Below are positions 51,083 through 64,000 of a stretch of 64,000 nt of DNA, in pieces. A program made the translations under genes and the position numbers. The notes beneath the pieces are model-generated. The model worked only from the letters and a program-made list of their open reading frames with translations. It was not told the origin of the DNA and searched no databases. The stretch is from NCBI GenBank assembly GCA_016748015.1, contig JAAOMT010000135.1:268097-332096 (forward strand), read 5' to 3'. Each line of letters opens with the position of its first letter. Position 1 is the first letter of the stretch. This DNA is from Geosiphon pyriformis. Taxonomy: Eukaryota; Glomeromycota; Glomeromycetes; Archaeosporales; Geosiphonaceae.

Positions 51083-54000
51083 ATGAAACAATCGGTGCGT
51101 TTCACCACTCCTTACGATTGCGACGAAGAGGATGCTCTTGACGGGCATTCAAAGGCCTCGAGTTATAAGACTTCTCTGCATACTATCGGTAATCGTCATG
51201 ACCTTGGAAAACCTCATTTTCCTCACAAAACCTTCACCCTTCATGGGTTTGGTGACGTGCAAAAGCAGGAGCTTATATCAATTATAAATCAAAATGGTGA
51301 TTTGATAACGGAAAATGTCACCGAAAATGTAAGCAAACTTTTTTTTGGTTTGTAAGCCCCTCTCTTTCTTTATGTTTTTTTTAAAATAGTTCGTTGAATT
51401 TATTCGAGATTTACTCAAATCTCTCTTATCAATCTTCAGACTGATTATTTTGTAACAAATCAATCTCAATTGGAGTCAAATTCACAGGAATATCAAGATT
51501 TGGTTGGCTACGATAACAAAAATGATGTGAAAATAGTTTCTGCTGATTTTGTATATAATTATAAAGCACACGAAGATTACAGGTAAAAAAAGACAGGATC
51601 TTGTCATTTATATTACACTGTCTACAGTCACAAATAAAATTTTACCCAAAAATGTAATTTTATTAGGTCTAACGTTTCGCGTAACAGTAGAAGTTATGAT
51701 GTTAATCGAATACCGTGGTCTCATGAAGGAAAACGGTTGATTAATAGTTCCGGACGCCATTTAAGTAAGAGTTGGTCCAGTTCAACAAAAACGCATAACT
51801 CTTACCTTCTTCGCACTGGGGCAAGAAATTATGATGATGTAGAATATTTTGGGCGTCGAATTGAAAGTCTTTTCTCTAATTCGGATGATGTATCGGTTTC
51901 GGGATCTGATGACTCAGAAGATAGAATAGTTCCTACTTTTACCGAGGGGGATTTTAATCAATATGCGGAAGTTGAAAATAATGAGGATGGTGAATTATTT
52001 GATACCATTTTGTATGGCGTTGCACCATTAACGGGGGATGCTCAAAAAGAGAGAATAGAATGGCAGAGTATGTTGGCTTCTGTGCTCACTGGCGAAGTCA
52101 TCAAATCGGAAAAACGGAGGCTTTCAGGATCTAATTCAAGGCAACACGCGGCAAATCTAAGTTATCAGATATGGCTTGGTGTTCGGGCCGTAACTCGATG
52201 TCGTGTGCCGGCCGATGAAAAATTTATTGTAGAAGAAAAGAGACGACAAATCGATAAGGTTCTCCAAGACGTGATTCACTTTGTTGTGAAACCTGGTGAC
52301 GTTCCGGCTTTGCAACAAATAGAACAAATTCTCAAATTGGTTGAGCGATGCGAGAGTCTTTACCCTTCGCGCAAAGCGATGATGGGGGAGAAGCCTCTAT
52401 ATAAAACAAAAGAATTTCAGTACAATCTGGATGCGCTTAACTCGTGGCTCACAATAACTCTTAGCTTGCAAACCCAATTAAAAATTTTGCAGAACTGGAC
52501 TGGGAATATGTCTCTTGAAATCACTCGACCAAAGAATGCCCCAGCTAACGCTGAGAATTCATCTTTCATTGAGCGAATTCTCAAAGAAAATGGTTTAAAG
52601 CGTACCTTTGAAAAGCGAACGCTTTCTACTTTGAATAAACTTTTAGCCAAGGCAAAAAGAGTCATGATTGAGAATGCCGATGCTTTTTCAAAGATGAATC
52701 TTCCTCCATATGATGATCAACTACGAAAACTGCTTAATTTTCCTACTAAACTAATGGAAGAATGTATGAAACTATTACTGGAATATCCAACAGTATCAGA
52801 ACCGACAATGCTAATGGTTGATCAACAAATGGAAGATTTCCGGGTTTCCTTGAAACTTGCCTGTCAAATTAAGCATCAATATCTTGTATTAATCAAACCA
52901 GCTCCAGGATGGGAAATTCCACCTTGTATTGACGAAAATTATAATACCGTGTTGTTGGATATACTCAAATCTTATTTCAAATTATTGCAATGGAAGCTAA
53001 AAGATGGTGCCAAAACTATGTTCTTTAAAGAAGCCGAGATTCTAGAATCTGAGTGGTCTTTTCTTAGTGAAATATGTCTTAACATTCAAGGCGGTGACAT
53101 TGAAACAGCTGAACAATTATGGTAAGTCACAAAATTGGATTATATATAATAATAATAATAATAATAATATCAATATTAGCTATTTAAATTGGTACCCAAT
53201 ACTGCAGGAATAGTACTGGCTAATCAATTTTGATCAGATGTTAAAAATCAAATATTTAAAGTGGGCAAGGAATAATGCTCACTTAGTGTGTATATTTATT
53301 AGTTCTTTAACCAAAACACTGCTTCAGAGCGTCATGAAATACTTTGAATCTCAACTTCCTCTGCAACCTGATTTGGATGCAAATGGAATAATGAAATGGT
53401 ACAACAAATTATTAGAAACAGTACGCATAAGGGCTCGGAAATTGTTGCGATTTACAAAGTATGAATTGCTCTGAATCTGATTATTTACTCAAGAAATCTT
53501 TACTGAAAATTCTTGTACTTTTTTTGATGACTTTAAACTTCCAAAGATTCCTCTTTGGTAAGCTCGAGAATTCTGCTGAATATATAGTTGATGATGGCAA
53601 TTATCCAGCTTTCATCGAAGCCCTGGAACATTCCAATCACATACTAGTATACCCGGATACCTTTGAAGAAGACGGGGTCTGTATAATTGTCGAATCGTCC
53701 TTGCAAAATCAACCAGATATAATTCGTCGAACGCTTCAAGCTGTTTTCCCCTTATACGACACACCACAAGATAATAACGAGGAGGAATTGCAAGATTTAA
53801 AATATATCATAATTTTATCGCCAAGAGTATCATTTGAATGGAATGGTCCTTACATGAATATTTCCATGGAGGGAGTCGGTGTTGAGTTAAAGGGGCATCG
53901 CACTAGATTAGTTGCAGATGCAGCTTATCTTCGTTTGAAAGAGTGTAAACAAAAATTCAGGACGGCAGTTGAAGGTTGTGGAATTCAAAGTGTATCGGAA

Positions 54001-56102
54001 TCTCGGGCAAATGTGCACAGTGTCAACCAACAAATGCAAAAGATTAAGAAAACCGTTTATCATTTTGTCTCTAGCATCATTCACAGCGTAAATCATATTC
54101 GGGAAGTGACACAGAACATTGAGTGCCAAGATCTCATAGAAAACTGCTTCAGTTTTGCTACAGAGTTTGGTCAAAGATGTCTACGTTACATGCATCACAA
54201 CAAAGCCCGTAAGGAGTTAAATTTGAAACTTACACGGTTGGCAATTGACTGGGTTAGTTTTATTTGTGATGATTGTGTTCCAACTGATCGAAAAACATTT
54301 CGATGGGCGGTTATCGCTCTAGAATTTTCCATGGCCATCAACCGTGGTAACAACATTTTGGGTCTAACAGAGTCGGATTTCGCCATGCTTCGTAGCAAAG
54401 TTTCAGTATGTATGACCTTGCTCGTTTCTCATTTTGATGTTCTTGGTGCTCGGTCATCACATGAGACACAAGAACGTCAACTACAAGAAGCTATCGGAAA
54501 AAACGCAGTGCTCAAACCTTCGTTGTTACGATACGAGAATGAATATCTAAAAATGCGTAAGGGATGGATGGAAAAGTTGAATAAACTTGAATTTGATCTT
54601 TCGAAAAAAGAAATTGATCAAGGACTTGTTGGCAAAGTTCTTGATAATACTCGACCTGAAAATCGGCCTCTTGTATTCCTTGCTTCTTCCAGTTCCAACA
54701 TCTCCTTACGTTGGCAACAGGGGAATTTTCTTGGTGGTGGTACATTCGGATCTGTATACGTTGCAACGAATATAGATTCGGGTGACGTGATGGCAGTCAA
54801 AGAAATTCGATTTCAAGACCCATCTTCTCTAACTAGTTTGGTCAAATCTGTAAAAGAAGAAATGTCCGTTATGGAGATGCTCAATCATCCTAACATAGTC
54901 TCTTACTATGGAATTGAAGTTCATCGTGATAGAGTATACATTTTTATGGAATATTGTAAAGGTGGATCTTTGGGATCACTTCTTGAGCATGGACGTATAG
55001 AAGATGAGAATATTATAAAGTATTATACCCAGCAAATGTTAAAAGGATTAATATATTTGCACGAAAATAATATTGTCCATAGGGACATAAAGCCTGACAG
55101 TGAGTATCGGTTTTCTAAATTTTCAATTTTAGGAGTATTTGCCTTATCGTTAACATCGTATCCGGTAAAACCATAGATATCTTACTTGATCATATGGGCA
55201 AGATCAAATTTGTGGATTTTGGCGCTGCGAAAGTCCTTGCCAAAAACCAAAAGACTTTAGGAAGGACCACTTTACAAACAAATACAAATGTTCATAGTCT
55301 TACAGGGACCCCAATGTATATGGTTGGTTAAATTTTAGTAAACTGAATATGTGATCATTGAAGTTTTTTTTTTAGAGTTCTTGAAAGCATCATCATAAAT
55401 TTTTCTATTAAATAACAGGCACCAGAAATCATAACCGGCCAAGAAAAGGGTCGGAAAGGTGCGATGGATATTTGGTCGTTGGGATGTTGTGTGCTTGAGA
55501 TGGCAACTGGTAGGCGTCCATGGTCAAATCTCGACAATGAATGGGCGGTCATGTATCACGTTGTGACCGGGCACCCCCCGTTACCAGACCCATCACAATT
55601 ATCAGATCAAGGGATGGACTTTTTAAAACAATGTTTTACACGATCATCAGAAGAACGTCCTTCTGCCGAAGAGTTGTTAACGCATCCATGGCTGAGTGAA
55701 GATTATCTATTATCAGTTGATGACTGGTCTGGCGTAGCCAGTGATTTCCCCAGCAGCGACGGCACCGGGACCACAACTACAATAGACACAAGCCTGTATT
55801 ATTCCAGTACAAACACACTACACTCAAATGGAAGTTTTTTATTAGCAGAAAGTTTTGTTGAGAAGGGTACAAACAACGACAATACTAAGAATATTTTAGC
55901 TCCTCGGAGACAGCCATCTATATCTTCCATTATATCGGTGGAAAGTGATAGTGGCATGGGAATTGCAATTAATGACTTTGAGGATGCTGCAATCAATGAC
56001 GTTGAGGATGCTGCAAGTAACCATGTGCCCGAGGTTATAAACTCATGTAATATCAGAAGCGAGATGTCAGGAAACGACCAGTGGAGTTTGGTTGATAAAT
56101 AA
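51083..56102 (+). CDS. MAP kinase kinase kinase of the Ssk2/Ssk22/Wis4 type (HOG stress pathway)
   Basis: Exons 51083-51328, 51440-51582, 51667-53121, about 53214-53458, 53547-55099, 55177-55322 and 55419-56102, giving roughly 1490 residues. The long N-terminal half carries the family's conserved regulatory block (QSMLASVLTGEVIKSEKRRL). The C-terminal kinase domain (about 54710-55700) is complete: GGGTFGSV loop, MAVKEI Lys, HRDIKPDN, VDFGAAK, GTPMYMAPE, DIWSLGCCVLEMATG and the subdomain XI ERPSAEELLTHPWL. In yeasts these kinases are activated by the Ssk1/Mcs4 response regulator and phosphorylate Pbs2/Wis1 in osmotic stress. A Ser/Asn-rich tail follows the kinase. The junction between 53121 and 53238 does not close: the donor after 53121 leaves phase 2, while usable acceptors give either phase 0 or a TAG at 53211, so an indel, an unusual splice site or an error is possible there. 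Confidence 0.9.
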
Positions 56103-56885
56103 ATGGAAGTTAGAATTGAGCCTTGATGAAAAGAAACCTGCTAAAATTCGGTCCGATTTTTTGCAAAGGTTAATTTAATCTAATGCTTAACGAGAATTAT
56201 TTTGGGTGACAACAATACATAAGATATGGACTTTTATTGTTTATCATTTTACTTAATCAATTCTTTGATCCTAAATTTTATCATGTATTATTGTGTAATG
56301 TTCAAAATTTACATTGTGAAAAAGGTTCAAGATGTAGATTAGCAATTATCACTTTAAATTGAGTTATAATCGATTGAAACCAAACTTACAATCAATAATT
56401 TATTAGCTTTTGATAAATATTATATTGTATTGGGAAATTTTAACAATTTAGTTAATTTAATAAAACACAAAAATTAATTTTATATTTAAATTTACTTATA
56501 AAATATAAAGTAATAATTGTGTTTTAATAATTTTGAAATATAAATAATAAAAAATATTATTTAGATTATTTATTTACCCACTTAAAATTATTGTAAACTA
56601 AAAATAATGTTATTTAAACTATTACTTTTTTATATTTACATTATCATTAATTTAAATACTATTTTTTTAAATCATTGATTATTTGAGTCATCCTATTGGT
56701 TGTCTCAAGACTTGAAAAAAGTACCAGTAAATCTGACTTCGCCTCCTTAGCTCTTTCAATAGTGTCGCGATTATTTAAACTCAAACTATGGGCCTAATAG
56801 TCCGTATTCCTTCGTTTTAGAACTTGCTTTCCTTCCCCCCAACATAGTCGTCTAGTAAAAGAAACTATTTGTAGCTTTTCTAGAA
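56103..56885. other. Spacer between the MAPKKK and AMMECR1 genes
   Basis: Both genes are on the plus strand. The first two thirds are A+T-rich 3' sequence; 56690-56885 has normal composition and is the likely promoter of the AMMECR1 gene. No gene seen. Confidence 0.4.
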
Positions 56886-58170
<1,285 letters not shown>

Positions 58171-58242
58171 AAGCTGAGATGAATACCGTCTCCGCTGCGA
58201 AGTTATTGTTATAATAAATAATTTATAAAGCTTTAAACTGAA

Positions 58243-59010
58243 ATGGATGCCCCACGATTGGGATTAAAAGTTCGTAAGTAGAATTTTGCTTATCAGAGAA
58301 AACCGAGTTTCAAATTTACTCTAATATTTTTTTCGTAAATCTTGTAGCAATCTGATATTTCCAACTCACTTAGAATTAGATTTTCGATCAAGTTACTTTG
58401 TTTATTTATTGCCTTTCCCAATGTGCTTCTTTATCCCAGAAAACAGAGAGGCTCTAATGGTGAATGACACAGAATCAATAAATATCAGCTTTTTATAACT
58501 AGTTTTTTGTTAGGATTCCGGATCTTGGGATTGAAGAAATCAACTTATGTAAGATAAGATCAATTATTAAAACCTATAACAAATCAGTCCTTAGACCCTT
58601 TGGATTCGACGAACGATCATTGTCTAAAGATAAGGATAATACATGAGATTCGATTACCATCTGATCAAAGCAAAACAATCATTGCTCAGAATGATAATCA
58701 ATGACTATAGTGTAAGAAATTTCTGATACTCGGGAAAATAATTATACTAGGCTGATCTGTTATATTATGACTTCGAGTCAATAATCCATTGTCAGAAAAC
58801 TCCCTCACAGCCTTCGATAGCTAAGGCTGATGTCAACCTACAGTATAATAGGGAGTATCTCTATTAACCTAACCACTCGGTCCCAACTTGGATTAAAATT
58901 GAGAATCCATCAAGTGCGGATGAGGCTTTAGAATTGGTGAAAAGGAGATATTACCAGCCAACAGAAACATGAGATGAGAAAAATATAGAGGGGGAGGATT
59001 TTTCCTAAAG
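58243..59010 (+). pseudogene. Unresolved coding remnants between AMMECR1 and Tom20-SET genes
   Basis: Several stretches read as protein but do not join into one frame. A short MDAPRLGLKV at 58243 runs into a donor-like GTAAGT. At about 58515-58625, IPDLGIEEINLCKIRSIIKT is followed by SVLRPFGFDERSLSKDKD. At 58751-58855 there is ADLLYYDFESIIHCQKTPSQ and KADVNLQYNREYLY. After a stop, VPTWIKIENPSSADEALELV and KRRYYQPTET reach a TGA near 58970. Acceptor-like sites precede three of these. It may be a real multi-exon gene whose introns I failed to resolve, or a recently broken one. I do not recognise the family. Confidence 0.35.
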
Positions 59011-59085
59011 TTCTACCTATTTGAAACTCCAGTCAGACGTCATGTTGATCAAATAAATTTTTGGACACCATGATAAATTATTTCT

Positions 59086-61064
59086 TCAGATTTGTAATGA
59101 GCTTTCAGAATTATCATCATCGACCCAATTCTTTTCGTCATCCTCGTCTAAAAGTGTAGGATCATCCACGTATTCACCTCCTCTGCATTTCGAACATGAA
59201 CATGAGAATTTCCATTTCTTTGACAATTCTTCTTTCCTGTCATAGGTTTCCCTTTCACCGAGTACAATATAGCTGACTTTTATTTCTTCACCTGCCATAA
59301 TTCGTTTTGTGGCAACAACTGATAAAATATGATCACCAGATGTAAATTCGATATCTACATTCGGATCACAAGAATGCGCAATATAAGAAGTAACATGATA
59401 GAACCCAGCTCCTGTTATAGGAGAAGCGTTACTGCGCACTGTTTCCTTCGAATCCTATTGAAAAGGAAATTTCACAAGTATATTTTTTTGTTACAAAAAT
59501 TAATAAGAATATCTTAAATACCTCTATGATCTCTCTAGTGTATTCTCGGGCAGTATTTACACCGTACGCATTATACAAGAGTTTGCCTTTAAACATCATA
59601 TATCGCTCCTCGGAGATAAATTCTTCAATTCCGGGAACTTTGCTCGCGAGCAATTCCTTCAGTATTTCTATTTCTCTGTGTTCTTTGGGAGTCGCAGCCA
59701 AATCCAAATATCGTAGCCTCTCAATGTGGTCAAATATGGAATAGTCTTCCTCAATACCCTTTGAGACTTTTTCGGTTTCCTCGTAAACCATACGAGCCAT
59801 AAATTTAGCGATCATCAAGGGAATTTTGAGGTTACCATCCTTTACTAAATTCACCAATCTTGTCTCGGGGTTATCACCCATTTTGAATCCTGGGGGTCTT
59901 TGGAACAATAGATTAGAGTATTCTGCACGAGCCGTCTCTTGACACTTTTCTGTGCAGTACACAGACGAAAATAGATCTTGGTCCTCAAACCGAGCTTCCC
60001 TCATCTCTTTCAAGCAGTAACTACAAAAATGGCCTCCCTCAAAAAGGTAAATAGGGATTTCAAAAACGAAGTAATGCGGGAGATCAATTTTTTACCCAAT
60101 TATTAATATCTTAAGGATCTAAAAATGGATTGGACAACTTACCTCGAGAATGGGGTCGAGAGCTGAAACAATAGGTTTTTCTTCGTAAATAATTTCACCG
60201 GGGCTGAAATCTCTTTTCGCGAAAACTCCACGAGGAATCAATTTATCTTTTTCACTTGAATTATTTTCAACTTTCTGAATTTTTACGTTCATATCTTTTG
60301 TTGGGAATACTTTCCAATATTCCTCCTGCTTTTTCTTGACCTAGCATCAAATACAAATATTCATAAGGCATAGAAAACTAGTCGGTGTTGAATTGTTTTG
60401 TTTCAAATACCTCAAGGGACATCATTGTGTAAACCAGACTAAAGACCGCCTCTGGAATTGTCTTTTGGTATATCACGATAAGCTCAAGGGGTGATGGATA
60501 GACTTTCAAAGCCTTATAGAAGCAAATGGCAGCAGCTTGATATCCATTTTCCCCTATAAACGTCCCAGACATAATTATAAGTCATTTTTAATTTATACAT
60601 ATTAAGGTTATGTAAAAATTAATATATAAACGCCTACCAGCTGCGAAAAATGTTTCACCCTTGGCTACATGATCCAAAAAATATTTCTCCTTTTCATCAA
60701 TCGCTTCAGGAAAAACTTCTTTACAGACCTCATCAAGGGCTTCTTGGGCAGAGGTTGTTAATTTATTTCGATTATCCTCTTCTTTGGCCTTCTTGATCTC
60801 GGCCGCCCGTTTCTTCTCTCGCTCTTTGGACAAAAAATGAACGCTATATAAATTAAAGGTACTAGAAGTAATATTTCGTCTGGGCTTCGCATTTTTCGAT
60901 AAAAAACTAAAACCAAAATTCTATCAAGACAAGACATTGAACTCACTCAAGCGCCTTCGAAAAACAGGGTCATTTCTTCTTTTGTAGTCAAAGTAAGCTA
61001 TGTAACTCAAGGATATGACCCCAACCACACCTAACACAAGAAATAAAGCTCTTTTGGAATCCAT
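59086..61064 (-). CDS. Tom20-like import receptor domain fused to a SET (SMYD-type) methyltransferase domain
   Basis: Six exons, 61064-60947, 60823-60638, 60553-60411, 60340-60143, 60037-59522 and 59454-59086, join in phase to 509 residues. Residues 1-160 look like Tom20: an N-terminal membrane anchor (ALFLVLGVVGVISLSYIAYF) with basic DYKRRNDPVFRRRL, a charged helix, a TPR-like unit AKGETFFAAGENGYQAAAICFYKALKVYPSP, and LIVIYQKTIPEAVFSLV. Tom20 binds presequences on the outer mitochondrial membrane. From about residue 185 it becomes a SET protein: RGVFAKRDFSPGEIIYEEKP, a Cys cluster CSYC...YCTEKC resembling a MYND finger, SYIAHSCDPNVDIEF, GEEIKVSYI and the post-SET CSCSKC. Substrate-site motifs N/A-H-S-C-x-P-N and G-E-E-x-x-x-S-Y are intact. 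The splice joining the halves (60411/60340, phase 0) is ordinary. Two adjacent genes wrongly joined is the main alternative. Confidence 0.8.
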
Positions 61065-62241
61065 ATAAGGCGTGGCTAGGAGGAAAGAGACAAAATAGGG
61101 CAAAGAGTTATTTGAATTATCTAGTATTAAATAATAAAATTAGAGCGTCCCAATTGATTAGAGTAAAAGGTTTACAAAGATAATCTGTAAAGATTATACA
61201 AGTGAAATTTTATGAATATTTTGTAAATAATATATATAGTTAAAACATATTTAAAATCACAATAATAAAATAATAAAAATACTTTTAATAAATTCACATT
61301 CAAAAACAGATAAAATTTTTTTTTTAAATTTATTAATAAAATTAGTATTTAAATAATAAATAAAGAAAGGTACACTAATGAAATAATTAAATATTTAGAT
61401 AGTAAATAGACTGCACACAATAAATACATTTAAAATATTTTTTGTTTAATTATAATTATATTATAATTATTATATTAATTTATTATTTATTATGTTTATA
61501 ATTAAATAATTTAAAAAAATCAAAAATTTTTGTAGTTTTAAAATTTTTTTAATAATTATAAATAAAAAATATACTATTATAGTTTTATATTAATTTTAAT
61601 TTAAAGCCAACATATAATAAAATTGTTTAATAATTAAATATAAATACCAATTTCATAAAATTAATATCTGAACAAAACTTTATTGTTTATTGAAGAAACA
61701 ATATAACCAAATTAATTTTTACTTAGATGTGACACAAATAAAAAAAGTATTTTTAAAAAATAATATAAATAAAGAAATTAATTAACATAAATAATAGTAT
61801 ATTATTGTACTTTAATTAAATGATTAAACTTAAATTAATATTGTTGTATGCGTATATATTTTTCATAACACAATAAAATTTTACCGTCAAACTAAGTAAT
61901 TAATTATTATAAATTTTAAACAGTTTTATTCATTATATTTCTTTTTTAATTATTATTATTATTATTATTATTGTTGTTGTTGTTGTTGTTGTTATTATTA
62001 TTTTTATTATTATTATTATTTTTATTATTGTTATTTTTATTATTTTTATTATTAATGTTTGTTTTACATTTAAAAAATAACAATTTATATTGGTTTAAAA
62101 TTTAATTGTAAATAATAAAAATTTTTAGATGACTATTTCTAAATAGTAAAAATAAATATCTGCATAACCAATCACGGATCCAAGCCTACAATTCCAATTA
62201 ATTATCTGCTATGCTATTTTTAAATGATAAAATTTTAAAAT
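61065..62241. promoter_or_regulatory. Shared spacer between divergent Tom20-SET and ARPC5 genes
   Basis: A+T-rich, about 1.2 kb. A compound trinucleotide tract at about 61948-62056 mixes TTA, TTG and TTTTTA units and lies about 190-290 bases upstream of the ARPC5 start. No further element is recognised. Confidence 0.4.
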
Positions 62242-63023
62242 ATGTCTTTCCGTTCAATTGATATTGACGCACTCGACGAAGACCAACTCGCCGAAAGAGA
62301 ACTATTTGAATTCTCAAAAGGGGGTGCTGTTGAAAAAACACCCGAGGAAGCCAATAGTGCCGTTCAGTCTAAAGGAACAGAAGTGAGAAATCTTTTACAA
62401 AGGTGCGTTTATATGTACGGTCCATTTCACCTATTAGTTGCTTAATGTAGGTTAAACGGAACTGCTTCCCAGTTTTGATATACTTTATTGTTTGATGAAT
62501 CTCCTCTATTTTATGTTCACTATGAATCACGAATTTTACAGAGGTAATATAGCTAGTGCACTCTCGATAGCCATAGATGATCCACCTTATGGGCTGAATA
62601 AAGAACATGCAAAGGTTCGTGTGAAGCAAGATTTCATTTACTGACGCGCCTATTTAGTCTCAACGTTGGGAGAATCCAATAATTTATGATGCTAGGATCA
62701 AAACACCAAAATTGTTATGGAGGTTTTAAATTCAACTAAAGCTGCCGATATCCCGGGACTCTTAAAGTCACTTTCGAACACCCAACAGGACACTTTGATG
62801 AAATATATCTATAGAGGCATGACAAATCCAGAAACGTTTCCCTCTGCTGTGCTGTTGAATTGGCATGAGAAGGTGGGAATCCTAGTAACTGGTTCTTGAG
62901 AATTCCGGTATTTCGATATTGGAAACCTCACCGTTTCCTCTCAATAATGCTTTTTTTTAGCTCACTGAAGTTGCTGGTGTTGGATGCATTGTTCGCGTAA
63001 TTACTGATCGAAAAACGGTTTAA
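62242..63023 (+). CDS. ARC15: Actin-related protein 2/3 complex subunit 5 (ARPC5, p16-Arc)
   Basis: Four exons, 62242-62402, 62542-62614, 62696-62872 and 62961-63023, join in phase to 157 residues, as expected for ARPC5 (about 150). Arp2/3 nucleates branched actin filaments for endocytosis and growth; ARPC5 links ARPC4 to Arp2. Family features: FRSIDIDALDEDQLAE at the N-terminus, EVRNLLQRGNIASALSIAIDDPPYG, KIVMEVLNSTKAADI, TLMKYIYRGM, and the C-terminal [24 protein letters not shown]. Start is the first ATG, two residues before the conserved region. Confidence 0.95.
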
Positions 63024-63348
63024 TGAGCCCGAAGATATTTTAATTAGACTCACCTGTTCTCTGGCATGTCTTTTAAAGGTATATTTTCTCAATCTATTAT
63101 TATAATATGAAGTTTAAAAATATATTAAGACAACACCAGTATATTTGATATAGCTTTTTTAAATTATTGGCTGATAATCAACGGCACCTTCCCTTAGTTG
63201 GGAAAATAATAATAATAAGTATATTGCGATAGATCTTGAGAGGAAATGGAATTCCGTAAAATGAAGCTATTTCCTAATGAATGACTAATAAGAATATACA
63301 AGAGCATCAACAGAAGCTGAAGAAATTAAAAAAAATTCTATAAAGAAC

Positions 63349-64000
63349 TCAGCCGAAACTATCCGTTGAATCCATGAATCCACTAAAATTATTAAACGAA
63401 TCAAATTCTTTAGGGGTAGTTTCTGCTCGTTTCTTTCTGGAAGTTACGGAGGGTGGCGGTGGAAGTAATGGGACATCTGGGAGATTTAATGATATCATTA
63501 GCTAATGTTCGGTTAGAAATAATTGGACAGATGAAAAACCAACCCGTCGAGCTCAGGGTTTCTTCGGGTCCTTTACTACCCTTAGGAGGTTGTTTCTAGA
63601 AACTCCATTTAAATTAGAATACTAAAAATTTGCAATAAATTAAAAAGTTAAATCGACCACAATCTTACATTTCCAATGGTGATACTAATCGTCTGACCCT
63701 CCTTTAAACTGTAATCCTTTGGATTTGAAGCTGTTATCTTTGAGCGTTCAGCCGCTTCCTTTTCCACATTTAAATGCCTTAAGCATAGATATTCAATTTA
63801 ACATAATTATGGTGTCAAAGAATAAATAGAATTTGCCATATAAGCTTGAGAAAACATACTTTATATGATCTTGCAAAGTGACTTGAAAGTCAAATGCTTC
63901 GGAACGTTCTTGAAATCCCATCCCAATGAACGCATGTCGACCTTTAATAAATATTCCCAAGATATAACATCTCGTAAAAATGTTACAACTTTCCAGGTAA
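63349..64000 (-). CDS. NECAP-like endocytic adaptor-associated protein, 5' part outside window
   Basis: Exons 63941-63860, 63777-63669, 63595-63544 and 63476-63349 join in phase; the first exons lie beyond 64000 and the acceptor before 63941 has no visible upstream partner. NECAP proteins carry a PH-like PHear domain and bind AP-1/AP-2 ear and clathrin machinery. The visible part of the domain is [28 protein letters not shown] and [13 protein letters not shown], followed by a Pro-rich tail ([13 protein letters not shown]) ending [15 protein letters not shown]. It converges with ARPC5 across a 325-base spacer that contains nothing recognisable. Both neighbours serve actin-driven endocytosis, but the adjacency may be chance. 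Confidence 0.85.

Overview
The window is nuclear DNA of an intron-rich fungus with a sharply two-speed genome. Gene islands of ordinary composition alternate with deserts of extreme A+T content, where the sequence is almost only A and T with AAT/TTA microsatellites and faint, decayed repeat copies. Genes carry many short GT...AG introns, roughly 60-100 bases long, and the encoded proteins are fungal: a FREQUENCY clock protein, an Ssk2/Wis4-type MAP kinase kinase kinase, a protein O-mannosyltransferase, a fungalysin and mitochondrial Arg8. A FRQ homologue outside the Dikarya, the composition, the Ty3-type retroelement and a decayed multi-segment surface protein together fit an early-diverging Mucoromycota lineage, most likely Glomeromycotina (arbuscular mycorrhizal fungi). 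That placement is inference.

Layout: 1-2030 A+T desert; 2031-3762 Rrn5-like SANT protein (+); 4.2-9.0 kb desert; 9.0-19.5 kb a tandem minus-strand block of frq, a PMT mannosyltransferase and a FEX fluoride exporter; 20570-28183 a complete but inactivated Ty3/gypsy LTR retrotransposon; 30.0-32.0 kb a decayed secreted/membrane protein gene with a 39-unit AAT repeat; 32.2-37.1 kb desert; 37.2-41.4 kb complex I subunit NUIM/TYKY and a fungalysin (both -); 42.9-46.7 kb desert; 47.2-49.6 kb acetylornithine aminotransferase (-); 51.1-56.1 kb Ssk2-type MAPKKK (+); 56.9-58.2 kb AMMECR1 protein (+); 58.2-59.0 kb unresolved coding remnants; 59.1-61.1 kb a Tom20-SET fusion (-); 62.2-63.0 kb ARPC5 (+); 63.3-64.0 kb a NECAP-like gene running off the right edge (-).

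Exon structures were worked out by hand from GT/AG sites, phase and family similarity. Phases close exactly for the Rrn5-like gene, frq, PMT, NUIM, fungalysin, Arg8, AMMECR1, Tom20-SET and ARPC5; the N-terminus of the FEX gene and one junction of the MAPKKK did not resolve. The genes form no operon-like pathway; they are mainly housekeeping and signalling loci. The points of most interest are the early-diverging FRQ, the Tom20-SET fusion, coding microexons of 10 and 19 bases in NUIM, and the retroelement, whose LTRs differ almost only by transitions and whose protease and reverse transcriptase have lost catalytic residues by G-to-A changes. I found no rRNA, tRNA, CRISPR array or prokaryote-like cassette.
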